Both the position numbers and the translations under genes were made by a program. Shown here in pieces: positions 25,800-32,942 of a DNA stretch of 32,942 nt. Origin of the DNA: Deltaproteobacteria bacterium. Lineage in GTDB: Bacteria; Desulfobacterota; DSM-4660; Desulfatiglandales; B25-G16. Under the pieces are notes generated by a model. The model ran no database searches, was not told the origin of the DNA, and saw only the letters and a program-made list of their open reading frames with translations. The stretch is taken from assembly GCA_020351915.1 (NCBI GenBank), contig CP070673.1, positions 4,371,197-4,404,138 of the forward strand, in the 5' to 3' direction. Within the stretch, counting starts at the first letter, position 1. The number at the start of each line of letters is the position of its first letter.

Positions 25800-26966
25800 C
25801 TATAGAACCTTCCTAATCCCTCTCACTGCCTGGTTAATCCTATGGTTGTTTTCGACCAATGCGAAACGGACATATCCCTCACCATATTGTCCAAAACCTA
25901 TGCCTGGCGAAACAGCTACCCTACCCTCTTTTACCAGCAATTTTGAAAACTCGACAGAGCCCATCTTTGAAAAACTCTCGGGTATTTTTGCCCACACGAA
26001 CATGGTACCTTTCGGTTTCTCTATGTTCCAGCCGATCCTTTCCAAGCCACTGATCAAGGTATCCCGCCTCTGCTGGTAAACCTCTACTATCTCACTCACA
26101 CAGTCATAAGATCCTGTTAAGGCAATAATAGCAGCAATCTGTATGGGCTGGAAAATACCATAATCCAAATAGCTCTTTATCCTCCTCAGGGCGGCCACTA
26201 TTTCCCTGTTGCCAACGCAAAAACCTACGCGCCAGCCAGGCATGGAGAAACTCTTGGTGAGAGAATAAAACTCCACGCCTATCTCCTTGGCCCCTGGCAC
26301 CTGGAGAAAACTTGGGGGCTTGTACCCATCAAAGGTCAGATCCGCATAGGCAAAGTCATGAATGACCATCATCTCATGGTCTTTGCAGAACTCCACTATC
26401 TTGTTGAAAAAGCCTATGTCCACAACACCAGTAGTCGGATTATGGGGATAAGAGATGATCAACATCTTTGGTCTCGGCCAGGTCTGCTTTGTGGCTGTCA
26501 AGAGATCTTCAAAAAAATCTCTATCAGTCCCAATCGGTATCCCTCTCAGGTCACCTCCTGCAATAACCACTGAATAGGGATGAATGGGATACGTAGGGTC
26601 AGGGGCAAACACGACATCACCGGGGCATATGGTGGCTAAAACCAGATGGGAGATCCCTTCTTTTGCCCCAATCGTCACAATAGCCTCCTCCTCCGGGTCT
26701 ATCTCAACCCCAAAACGAACCCTATACCAATCAGAGATGGCGTACCGGAGTCTGGTGATACCCCTCGAGGCAGAGTATCTGTGGTTCTTGCTCTTCTGCA
26801 CTGCCTCAATCAGCTTGTCTACGATATGTTTGGGTGTGGGCAAATCGGGGTTGCCCATTCCTAAATCAATTATATCTTCACCCTTTCGTCTCGCCTCCGT
26901 CTTCAACTCATCAACGGTAGCGAAGACATAGGGTGGTAACCGGTCGATCCTTGGGAATGTACGCAT
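25800..26966 (-). CDS. alaC: PLP-dependent aminotransferase, AlaC type (glutamate-pyruvate)
   Basis: Fold-type I aminotransferase (388 residues) closely resembling AlaC, which interconverts alanine and 2-oxoglutarate with pyruvate and glutamate. The N-terminal [16 protein letters not shown] and [17 protein letters not shown] are AlaC-like. [17 protein letters not shown] and the PLP-binding lysine in [16 protein letters not shown] (Lys238) are all present. ATG 26966 is used because a run of eight G residues lies eight bases upstream as a ribosome binding site; the TTG at 26984 begins inside that run. It leads the cluster with hom 14 bp downstream, so an aspartate-family role (for example LL-diaminopimelate or aspartate transamination) is an alternative to alanine synthesis. 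Confidence 0.88.
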   Translation of the reverse strand: MRTFPRIDRLPPYVFATVDELKTEARRKGEDIIDLGMGNPDLPTPKHIVDKLIEAVQKSKNHRYSASRGITRLRYAISDWYRVRFGVEIDPEEEAIVTIGAKEGISHLVLATICPGDVVFAPDPTYPIHPYSVVIAGGDLRGIPIGTDRDFFEDLLTATKQTWPRPKMLIISYPHNPTTGVVDIGFFNKIVEFCKDHEMMVIHDFAYADLTFDGYKPPSFLQVPGAKEIGVEFYSLTKSFSMPGWRVGFCVGNREIVAALRRIKSYLDYGIFQPIQIAAIIALTGSYDCVSEIVEVYQQRRDTLISGLERIGWNIEKPKGTMFVWAKIPESFSKMGSVEFSKLLVKEGRVAVSPGIGFGQYGEGYVRFALVENNHRINQAVRGIRKVL

Positions 26967-27112
26967 TCTTTGTGCCCCCCCCAATAATAGAGTATAAGGA
27001 GTATGTTCATACTACACAACACGGCGAGTAGTCAAAATTTTCTTTTCTCTGACCTCCATTCCCCAAGACATCTCCACAGATTCTCATATCTTCAGAAAAC
27101 AAAAAGGTAGGC

Positions 27113-27249
27113 GTTCAAAGGTTCATCTATAAAGGCTCAGAGGTTCAAGGTTCCGGGTTACTGAAGGTTAAGAAAAAAAAGCAACCCTGAATTTCGATTT
27201 CATCGGGAAACCCCTGAACCTCTGAATCCTGAACCCTGAACCCGTGAAC
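27113..27249. repeat. TGAACC-rich imperfect inverted repeat
   Basis: The left arm (27113-27159) holds repeated GTTCA and AGGTTC words and the right arm (27209-27249) holds TGAACC and CTGAAC words in opposite sense, for example CTCAGAGGTTCA against TGAACCTCTGA. Around 50 bases separate the arms. It lies in the 603-bp spacer between the divergent aminotransferase and purM genes. It resembles decaying intergenic repeats; no gene is encoded. Confidence 0.5.
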
Positions 27250-27415
27250 GGTTACACAAAAAGATAGAGGTTGCATCTACTCAAAAGATCAGTTAGCAGA
27301 AAGGTGGCCTTGCCACTGAGCAACCTTAAGGTCTCTCTGCTCGCTCTCGCGCCTTGCACACTGTCATAACGGCAATCCTTGTGCGTTCCTTAAGCGCCTT
27401 CTCAGTTGCTTTTTT

Positions 27416-27455
27416 GTTCCTAGAGATAGGAACGCCCCAATGGAGTGGGCATTGG
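27416..27455 (+). promoter_or_regulatory. tandem hairpins upstream of purM
   Basis: GTTCCTA and TAGGAAC form a perfect 7-bp stem capped by a GAGA (GNRA) tetraloop (27416-27433), preceded by a T6 run. A second stem, CCAATG with CATTGG (27437-27455), follows almost at once. They lie upstream of the candidate purM promoter, so they could be the end of a separate small transcript or a structural site. No known RNA family was recognised. Confidence 0.4.
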
Positions 27456-27459
27456 CGGC

Positions 27460-27498
27460 TTGTTTTGGCGGAGAAATATATGCTATACTAATTAGTAT
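27460..27498 (+). promoter_or_regulatory. candidate purM promoter overlapping a 14-bp palindrome
   Basis: TTGTTT (27460-27465) and TATACT (27484-27489) are 18 bp apart and about 80 bp before the purM ATG. The -10 box overlaps ATACTAATTAGTAT (27485-27498), a perfect 14-bp palindrome, a typical operator position for a dimeric repressor. The regulator is unknown. Confidence 0.45.
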
Positions 27499-27569
27499 CA
27501 TCTATCTCTCACACAAGCCCTGATTCTACAGAACAATACCCGCTCCAGGGTTCATGGAAGGAAGAAGTT

Positions 27570-28625
27570 ATGGCAGACCGAAAAAGTAAAGATAGATACG
27601 CAGAGGCAGGCGTCGACATAGATGCTGCTAAAAGATTTATTGATAGTATAAAACCAATCGTCAGCACCACCTTTAAGTCGAATGTTATGAGCGATCTAGG
27701 CAGCTATGCCGCTCTTTACTCTCTGGGTTTAGGGAATATTAACAAACCTGTTCTCGTCTCTTCGACTGATGGAGTAGGAACAAAGCTCAAGATAGCCTTT
27801 ATGCTCAATAAACATGATACGGTAGGAATAGATCTGGTAGCCATGTGCGTCAATGATATTATCGTACAAGGTGCAATCCCGCTCTTTTTTCTAGATTACC
27901 TTTCAATGGGCAAGCTCAATCACGACACAGCTGTCGAGATAATACGGGGTATCAGTAAGGGCTGTGAGGAGGCAAAGTGTTCCCTTATCGGTGGGGAGAC
28001 AGCAGAGATGCCGGGATTTTATCCCCAAGATGCATACGATCTTGCCGGGTTTATTGTGGGGTTAGTAGATGCTGATGAGATTATTGACGGCAGTGACATA
28101 GCTATTGGACACCAACTCATCGGATTAGCCTCCAGTGGGCTTCACAGCAATGGCTACTCCCTGGTTAGAAGGATATTTTTTGACGGACTCAAGATGTCTG
28201 TAGATGACTATATTGATGAATTCAGCCGGACCGTTGGGGAAGAATTACTTGAGCCAACACGGATCTACGTGGATACCATAACCCCCCTCATTAGGAATTT
28301 TCACGTATCCGGCATCTCCCACATAACTGGTGGCGGGATTACCGAAAACCTCCCTAGGGTACTCCCTGCCCACTGCGCGGCGATAATTAGTCGATCCTCC
28401 TGGACGCCGCAGCCCATCTTCCATTTCATCCAGAAGGCTGGAAATATCAGCGAGGAAGAGATGATGAGAACCTTTAATAATGGTATCGGGATGATAATCA
28501 TCGTCGCCGAACAGGATGTTCAGGATCTTATGAATCAGATTATGGCGACGGGTGAAAAGGCTTTTCAGATAGGATGGATAGAGGAGAGGGATCCCGGGGG
28601 TTCTGCACTGAAGTTCATTGATTGA
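27570..28625 (+). CDS. purM: phosphoribosylformylglycinamidine cyclo-ligase (AIR synthetase)
   Basis: Fifth step of de novo purine synthesis: ATP-dependent ring closure of FGAM to aminoimidazole ribotide, in the cytoplasm. It is 351 residues, full length. Motifs are YAEAGVDIDAA (10-20), the nucleotide-binding VSSTDGVGTKLKIA (63-76), AMCVNDIIVQGAIPLFFLDY (91-110), LIGGETAEMPGFY (139-151) and SSGLHSNGYSLVR. The C-terminal half has HITGGGITENLPRVLP and FNNGIGMIIIV. ATG 27570 follows GGAAGGAAG with good spacing. It is followed 11 bp later by the DUF523 gene and probably shares its transcript. A palindrome overlaps its likely promoter. Confidence 0.97.
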   Translation: MADRKSKDRYAEAGVDIDAAKRFIDSIKPIVSTTFKSNVMSDLGSYAALYSLGLGNINKPVLVSSTDGVGTKLKIAFMLNKHDTVGIDLVAMCVNDIIVQGAIPLFFLDYLSMGKLNHDTAVEIIRGISKGCEEAKCSLIGGETAEMPGFYPQDAYDLAGFIVGLVDADEIIDGSDIAIGHQLIGLASSGLHSNGYSLVRRIFFDGLKMSVDDYIDEFSRTVGEELLEPTRIYVDTITPLIRNFHVSGISHITGGGITENLPRVLPAHCAAIISRSSWTPQPIFHFIQKAGNISEEEMMRTFNNGIGMIIIVAEQDVQDLMNQIMATGEKAFQIGWIEERDPGGSALKFID

Positions 28626-28636
28626 GGTTGTAACCT

Positions 28637-29110
28637 TTGCCCGCTCTGATAAGCAGCTGCCTCCTCGGCATTCGGTGCCGCTATGACGGTGGTCACAGCC
28701 GGGTTGATGAGATTGTTAGTAAGGCGCGCGAAATACACCTCATCCCTGTTTGCCCTGAACAGTTAGGTGGTTTACCCACACCCCGTGCACCATCCAACAT
28801 TGTTAACGGTGACGGTAAGAGCGTCCTTTCCAAACACGCCCGGGTAATAAACTCTTTAGGTGAAGATGTAACACAGGCCTTTCTGAAGGGGGCTCGGGAC
28901 ACCCTTAATCTAGCAACGATGACGTGGGCCACAAAGGCACTCTTGAAACATAAAAGCCCCTCGTGCGGGCTTGCTACCCCTTATTGCGAGACAGATTCTG
29001 GATATGGCGTTGGTGTAACAGCAGCCCTCCTTCTCAGCGCTGGTATCGAAGTAATTGAAATGAATCCAGATGAAATAGAAACGGATTTTATTAGAAACCT
29101 CGGACTCTAA
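28637..29110 (+). CDS. DUF523 family protein
   Basis: Small cysteine-rich protein (157 residues) of the DUF523 family, whose biochemical role I cannot assign. The hallmark blocks are all visible: CLLGIRCRYDGGHS with C8 and C14, PVCPEQLGGLPTPR (38-50) with C39, and LKHKSPSCG with C110. Conserved cysteines in such short motifs suggest metal or Fe-S binding, but this is inference. The start is TTG 28637 with GAGG about nine bases upstream, 11 bp beyond the purM stop, so it is probably co-transcribed with purM. The protein is complete, ending with an acidic C-terminal segment. Confidence 0.88.
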   Translation: MPALISSCLLGIRCRYDGGHSRVDEIVSKAREIHLIPVCPEQLGGLPTPRAPSNIVNGDGKSVLSKHARVINSLGEDVTQAFLKGARDTLNLATMTWATKALLKHKSPSCGLATPYCETDSGYGVGVTAALLLSAGIEVIEMNPDEIETDFIRNLGL

Positions 29111-29295
29111 TAACGTATTCAATCACCTAACGTTGTCCACAGTTTTCTCGCTTCAGAGAGACACCGTGAGCGTTCCATAGGTATCACCAAATCAGGCCAA
29201 ACTAGAAAACATCTCACTCCCAGCTCTGCGTGCTCAAGCGACCCTGAGCCAAGTCGTAGGGGACCGGGCGAGAGATATTTGCAATCAATTTCTCA

Positions 29296-29583
29296 CTATC
29301 CATGAAGATAGGCCCTGGCGATCGTCTTTTCTTCCAACAGGGCATCGATTTTCCCCTGAATCTCTCGTCGCTCAGGATTATCCTCCCAAGCCTTCCAGTC
29401 TTCAACGCTGTTCCAGGTGCTTATCACCATAAATTCATCCGGATCACTAATCCCCTTCAGTGTTTCACCGGAGATATATCCCCTTTGGGCAATGGCCTTT
29501 GTCCGCAGGTCCAGTAAAAGTGGCAGCAAATCCTTCTGTCTACCCCTTGTCACCTTTCTTGTAATGATAACCTTAGTCGCCAC
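29296..29583 (-). CDS. antibiotic biosynthesis monooxygenase (ABM) domain protein
   Basis: Small single-domain protein of 95 residues with the ferredoxin-like dimeric alpha-beta barrel fold of the ABM/heme-degrading group. The pattern is an initial KVIITRKVTRG strand, a long helix (KDLLPLLLDLRTKAI), GYISGETL, and the EFMVISTWNSVEDWKAWEDN block that is the best family signature. GTG 29583 is preferred because GAGGAGG lies six bases upstream; the ATG at 29598 begins within that site. It stands alone between DUF523 and the repeat-rich spacer. The family covers quinol monooxygenases, heme oxygenases and signalling proteins, and the sequence alone does not choose among them. Confidence 0.8.
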   Translation of the reverse strand: MATKVIITRKVTRGRQKDLLPLLLDLRTKAIAQRGYISGETLKGISDPDEFMVISTWNSVEDWKAWEDNPERREIQGKIDALLEEKTIARAYLHG

Positions 29584-29810
29584 GTTACACCTCCTCATTT
29601 AAAAGATTCGCCTTTAGAACGCCTTTGCCTTTACATTACTCCTGCCACAGGAATTTATCAACAAAGATTTCTACCCTTCCCCTGCTACCCTCATTCAAAA
29701 GGCCTTTGGTACAATATATCTTGCAAGGAAAAAATCCTTCAAAAGGGTGTTATTGTTATAGAGAATGATTACTATTGAAAAACTCACAAAAAGTGTTTTG
29801 TGAACGAGAT

Positions 29811-29930
29811 TGAGCGTTTTGGGACAGAAGCGCTCGAGATGTTCAGCGCTGAGAAATGCTAACTGTTTGAGGGCATTATACCGAGTTTTAGCATTTTAGC
29901 TGAATATCTTAAGTGCGCCCAAAATGCTCA
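29811..29930 (+). repeat. 120-nt nested palindrome containing copy A of the CTGTTTGA/GAGTT motif
   Basis: The outer arms TGAGCGTTTTGGG (29811-29823) and CCCAAAATGCTCA (29918-29930) pair at 12 of 13 positions, and AGATGTTCAGC is matched by GCTGAATATCT further in. At the core (29854-29896) AAATGCTAA and TTAGCATTT form a perfect 9-bp stem around CTGTTTGA (29863-29870), a small inner hairpin, and GAGTT (29883-29887). The same internal loop recurs at 32884-32927 with an unrelated stem. It lies about 330 bp upstream of ahbC. The 29584-30017 stretch holds no gene. Confidence 0.6.
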
Positions 29931-30017
29931 CGGATAGAGCAAAATCGATTTTTTGCGAATGCATTGCTATTAAACCCACAAACTTCTTGACAGGCATAAA
30001 AAGGCAAGGGAATATAG

Positions 30018-30192
30018 CCCTACAACGACACTTTGTCATTCCTTCGCTTCGCTCGAGGACGGGTCTGAGGAGCGAAGCGACGAGGAATCTAGATTTTATT
30101 TCTAGTATCTGCCCACAAATCGTAGATTCTTCGCTCTCCCGCCTGGGCGGGATCCCTCAGAATGACTTCTCAACAAAAGTGTCGTTGTAGGG
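30018..30192. repeat. 175-bp element with perfect 17-bp terminal inverted repeats
   Basis: CCCTACAACGACACTTT (30018-30034) and its exact reverse complement (30176-30192) bound a non-coding 175-bp segment. Internally there are further inverted sequences of the GTCATTC...GAATGAC kind and GAGCGAAGCG/CGCTTCGCTC. No clear target-site duplication is visible and no transposase is encoded, so it looks like a MITE mobilised in trans. Its right edge is 38 bp from the ahbC start codon and contains TTGTAG, 16 bp before TATATA. Confidence 0.7.
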
Positions 30193-30230
30193 TTAAGATC
30201 TTACTTTATATAGACAGCTAGAGAGAAGAT

Positions 30231-31415
30231 ATGATCGGTATTTCAAAACTGTACTGTGGAACAATAGAGCCGTCTGATCCCATCAGATACGGCAGGCATT
30301 CAAAGGATCTACCTTCCCACCTGCTACAATTTTCCTTTGATAAGAAACCGGTAGTCGTTTGGAATATCACCAGGGCATGTAATCTAAACTGCATCCACTG
30401 CTATGCCAAGGCTGTTCACCGAACCAACAATGGAGAACTAACTACAGAACAAGGCATCAATCTCATTGATGATCTGGCCGCCTTTGGAGTTCCGGTTCTC
30501 CTCTTCTCCGGAGGCGAACCATTGCTGAGGCCTGATCTGGTTGAGCTGGGCCGGTATGCTGTGGATAAAGGCATGCGGGCAGTTATCTCTACAAACGGCA
30601 CCCTCATCAACAAACAAGTGGCCATAAAACTAAAAGATGCTGGCATCTCCTATGTTGGTATCAGCCTTGATGGATTGGAAATGGTGAATGACCGTTTTAG
30701 AAGGATGAAGGGTGCCTTTCGCCTGGCCTTTGATGGAATAAAGAACTGCCAGAATGGAGCACTCAAGGCAGGACTCCGCTTCACCATAAATAGGCTGAAT
30801 ATCGATCAGATACCGGGCATCTTTGATCTCGTGGAGGAAATGAACATTGAGCGGGTGTGCTTTTACCATCTCGTCTATTCTGGGAGGGGATCAGATCTGA
30901 TCGATCAGGGCCTCTCGCACGATGAGACCAGGCAGGTAGTAGACCTCATCATAGACAGGACTATGGACATGCACACCAGGGGATTAAAGAAGGAGGTGCT
31001 CACCGTAGACAATCATGCCGATGGCGCCTATCTGTACCTGAGGATGCTCAGGGAACATAATCCCCGCGCGCCTGAGGCCTTGGAGCTTCTCAAGATGAAC
31101 GGGGGAAACAGCTCAGGTGAAGGGATCGCCTGCATAAGCTGGGATGGTCAGGTGTACGCCGATCAATTCTGGCGCCAGCACTCCTTTGGCAATATTCTTT
31201 CAAGGCCCTTTAGTGAAACATGGTCTGACGTCTCCAATCCTTTGATGGCTCAACTCAAGGATAAAAAGAGGTATGTCACAGGAAGATGTGCCCGGTGCAG
31301 GTGGCTTGAAATATGCGGTGGGAACTTCCGCGCCAGGGCTGAGGCTGTAACCGCAGATATATGGGGGGAAGACCCTGCCTGTTATCTGACCGATGAAGAG
31401 ACAGGGGGAGCCTAA
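30231..31415 (+). CDS. ahbC: 12,18-didecarboxysiroheme deacetylase AhbC (radical SAM/SPASM)
   Basis: Radical SAM enzyme of the alternative heme pathway of sulfate reducers and methanogens; it removes the two acetate side chains of 12,18-didecarboxysiroheme to give Fe-coproporphyrin III. It is 394 residues. The N-terminus MIGISKLYCGTIEPSD is characteristic of AhbC. The radical SAM cluster is bound by C50, C54 and C57 (RACNLNCIHC). LLFSGGEPLLRPDL and VISTNGT follow. The C-terminal SPASM region has ACISWDGQVYADQFW, CARCRWLEICGG and DPACYL cysteines for the auxiliary cluster. ATG 30231 is preceded by GAGAAG. Its end overlaps or abuts the resB start, tying heme synthesis to cytochrome c assembly. 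The nearest alternatives are NirJ and AhbD, which differ at the N-terminus. Confidence 0.88.
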   Translation: MIGISKLYCGTIEPSDPIRYGRHSKDLPSHLLQFSFDKKPVVVWNITRACNLNCIHCYAKAVHRTNNGELTTEQGINLIDDLAAFGVPVLLFSGGEPLLRPDLVELGRYAVDKGMRAVISTNGTLINKQVAIKLKDAGISYVGISLDGLEMVNDRFRRMKGAFRLAFDGIKNCQNGALKAGLRFTINRLNIDQIPGIFDLVEEMNIERVCFYHLVYSGRGSDLIDQGLSHDETRQVVDLIIDRTMDMHTRGLKKEVLTVDNHADGAYLYLRMLREHNPRAPEALELLKMNGGNSSGEGIACISWDGQVYADQFWRQHSFGNILSRPFSETWSDVSNPLMAQLKDKKRYVTGRCARCRWLEICGGNFRARAEAVTADIWGEDPACYLTDEETGGA

Positions 31416-32823
31416 GGTTTTCTTGCACATGAAAAAAACAATCCTATCCTTTCTTTCTTCGCTGAAACTGACAATCGTCCTCCTCATTGTCATCGCTGCT
31501 CTGTCTATTCTGGGCACTGTTATTCCTCAACAGTATGGAGCGGGCGAGTCGTTTACTCGTATGAGTCCCGGGTTGGTTAAAACCTTTCGCTCCCTTCAGC
31601 TCTTAGATCTGTACCACTCTGTCTGGTTCATTATCCTGATGTGCCTCCTGTCTCTGAATCTGATAGTCTGTTCTCTAAAGAGATTTCCCACTTCATGGAA
31701 ACTCTTCACGGCAACACCTTCCCTTAATAGGACTAAGCCCTTTGAAGATCTCTCATCTGACAACATCGTGATGATTGAAGGGGAACGGAGCGGAATTACC
31801 AGCAGGGTGGAACGTCTTCTCATGAAAAGATACAAACGGTTCAGAAGGAAGGACACAGATACGGCTACCACCTTTTATGGAGAGAAAGAGGCTTACTCCC
31901 ATTTCGGGGTGTATATTGTTCACGCCAGCATCCTAATAATCATTGCAGGCGCAATCATAGGCTCCCTGTGGGGCTTTGAGGGCTTCGTAAATCTTGCTGA
32001 AGGGGAATTCACTGATACGGTTTATGTGGGACGGCAAAAGAGTCTAAAAAAGTTAGATTATACTGTTCGGTGTGATAAGTTTTCTATCGCTTACTACGAT
32101 AACGGAATGCCCAAAGAATATCGGTCAGATCTTAGCTTTCTTGAAAATAATGCCGTTATTTTTCAAGGACCCCTCCTTGTCAACCATCCCGTAACCGTAA
32201 AGCGTATCAAGTTCTATCAGGCAAGCTATGGATCTATTCCTGGTGGCCGAGTACACATAACCATTACCAGAGGAAACGACAAAGGAACAACCTTAACACT
32301 CAACCTGAAGGATTCATTCTATCTGAAAGAAAACGGAGCAAAGGTGACGGTACAAAGGATAGAAGAGAATTTTATGTCCATGGGGCCGGCTGTGCTTTTG
32401 AGTATTCACTCTTCCGAAGCGAACATGCAGCTCTGGGTGTTTAAAGATATTGAAAAAATGAAGCGAGCTATCCCCAACCTCTTACAAAAGGTTCCAAAAT
32501 TTAATCCTGGTCTTTTCAAACCATACTATTTTGAACTTAACAGTATCGCACAGACTTATTATACTGGTCTCCAAGTGAGCTATGATCCAGGTATCTCTAC
32601 AGTAGCAATTGGCGCCTTTTTTATTGTAATCGGCTTTTTCCTCGCCTTCTTTTCATCTCATAAAAGGCTATGGGTGCGTGTGGATGAGCAGGAGGGGAAA
32701 ACCAGAATAGTGATAAGTGCCCAGAGCAATAAAGATCCTGTTGGTCTGGAGCGGGAAAGGGAGTATCTTCTCAGGCACTTTAAGAAGGGCTCAGAGCTTG
32801 ACAGGCTGTTGCCCAAACCGTAA
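31393..32823 (+). CDS. resB: cytochrome c biogenesis protein ResB (Ccs1)
   Basis: Membrane component of the system II cytochrome c maturation machinery, which with ResC/CcsA exports heme and attaches it to apocytochromes outside the membrane. Up to 476 residues. Helices lie at about 26-44 (TIVLLIVIAALSILGTVIP), 75-94, 171-195 (HFGVYIVHASILIIIAGAII) and 401-421, with a large extracytoplasmic domain between helices three and four. The H-F-G-V-Y-x-x-H-A-S motif at the third helix is the ResB hallmark. The first ATG (31393) overlaps ahbC by 23 bp; the ATG at 31429, or the TTG at 31423 with AAGG five bases upstream, may be the real start. The partner ResC is expected just past the right edge. Confidence 0.93.
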   Translation: MKRQGEPKVFLHMKKTILSFLSSLKLTIVLLIVIAALSILGTVIPQQYGAGESFTRMSPGLVKTFRSLQLLDLYHSVWFIILMCLLSLNLIVCSLKRFPTSWKLFTATPSLNRTKPFEDLSSDNIVMIEGERSGITSRVERLLMKRYKRFRRKDTDTATTFYGEKEAYSHFGVYIVHASILIIIAGAIIGSLWGFEGFVNLAEGEFTDTVYVGRQKSLKKLDYTVRCDKFSIAYYDNGMPKEYRSDLSFLENNAVIFQGPLLVNHPVTVKRIKFYQASYGSIPGGRVHITITRGNDKGTTLTLNLKDSFYLKENGAKVTVQRIEENFMSMGPAVLLSIHSSEANMQLWVFKDIEKMKRAIPNLLQKVPKFNPGLFKPYYFELNSIAQTYYTGLQVSYDPGISTVAIGAFFIVIGFFLAFFSSHKRLWVRVDEQEGKTRIVISAQSNKDPVGLEREREYLLRHFKKGSELDRLLPKP

Positions 32824-32883
32824 TCCCCTTGATCGGTCATTAAAACGTTTTTTGTCAACAAATCTTGGCGAAGCGGAAGATAA

Positions 32884-32927
32884 GCGATGTCAACTGTTTG
32901 AGCCCTAAAGGCGAGTTTTGACATCGC
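32884..32927 (+). repeat. copy B of the CTGTTTGA/GAGTT stem-internal-loop motif
   Basis: GCGATGTCAA and TTGACATCGC form a perfect 10-bp outer stem. Inside, CTGTTTGA (32894-32901) and GAGTT (32913-32917) face each other, and GCC-CTAAA-GGC forms the inner hairpin. It begins 61 bp after the resB stop. The two conserved strands are the same as in the copy at 29854-29896, whereas both stems differ in sequence. Confidence 0.6.
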
Positions 32928-32942
32928 CTGGAGAGAGCCTTA

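Noticed and set aside
27113-27249. CRISPR-like array of TGAACC words
   Set aside because: The words are short, irregularly spaced and arranged in opposite orientations in two arms; no repeat-spacer regularity or cas gene exists.
27300-27420. tRNA or known small RNA before purM
   Set aside because: No cloverleaf, CCA or T-arm consensus can be formed; only weak, mutually exclusive pairings are visible.
29924-30190. 88-codon open frame upstream of ahbC
   Set aside because: It runs through the inverted-repeat element, has no ribosome binding site and no recognisable protein content.

Overview
The window reads as a gene-dense, moderate-GC bacterial chromosome segment from an anaerobe, most likely a Desulfobacterota (former Deltaproteobacteria) lineage. 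The pointers are an AhbC-type radical SAM enzyme of the siroheme-dependent heme route next to ResB, a phosphoglycerate-mutase-like 'proposed homoserine kinase' beside homoserine dehydrogenase, and a coxMSL-ordered molybdenum hydroxylase. This placement is inference from gene content; no rRNA or tRNA gene was seen.

Layout. 1-2011: 3' part of recG (+), cut by the window edge. 2075-3031: membrane-anchored HExxH peptidase-like protein (-). 3151-5589: polar amino-acid ABC transporter (-), ordered binding protein, permease, ATPase, with an intercistronic stem-loop and a terminator. 5857-6741: EamA-type transporter gene broken by one stop and two frameshifts. 6921-13936: a small catabolic region with an adenine-deaminase-family amidohydrolase (-), a class II aldolase-like protein (+) and a three-subunit molybdenum hydroxylase (-). 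14083-16374: DinG-type helicase with a HEAT-like tail (+), convergent with folD (-). 18046-19913: class III sirtuin and SAM hydrolase (DUF62), both (+). 20072-21703: long nucleotide-sugar dehydrogenase (-). 21970-26966: minus-strand run read as alaC-type aminotransferase, hom, apgM/homoserine-kinase-like, thioesterase, adk. 27570-29110: purM and DUF523 (+). 29296-29583: small ABM-domain protein (-). 30231-32823: ahbC and resB (+).

How the genes fit together. The aminotransferase-hom-apgM run fits aspartate-family (threonine) synthesis with a non-orthologous homoserine kinase. AhbC and ResB link heme synthesis to cytochrome c maturation. The deaminase plus molybdenum hydroxylase would make a purine route (adenine to hypoxanthine to xanthine), but active-site positions in all three enzymes of that region depart from the textbook families, so the true substrate may be another N-heterocycle or aromatic compound.

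The intergenic DNA is rich in unrelated inverted-repeat elements. The most interesting is a structured motif present twice, flanking ahbC-resB: a constant internal loop (CTGTTTGA opposite GAGTT) is held between stems whose sequences differ completely between the copies but remain perfectly paired. Others are a 175-bp element with 17-bp perfect terminal inverted repeats, a ~294-bp MITE-like element carrying a nested GC-rich palindrome, a nested hairpin upstream of the deaminase, and paired hairpins plus a 14-bp palindrome upstream of purM.
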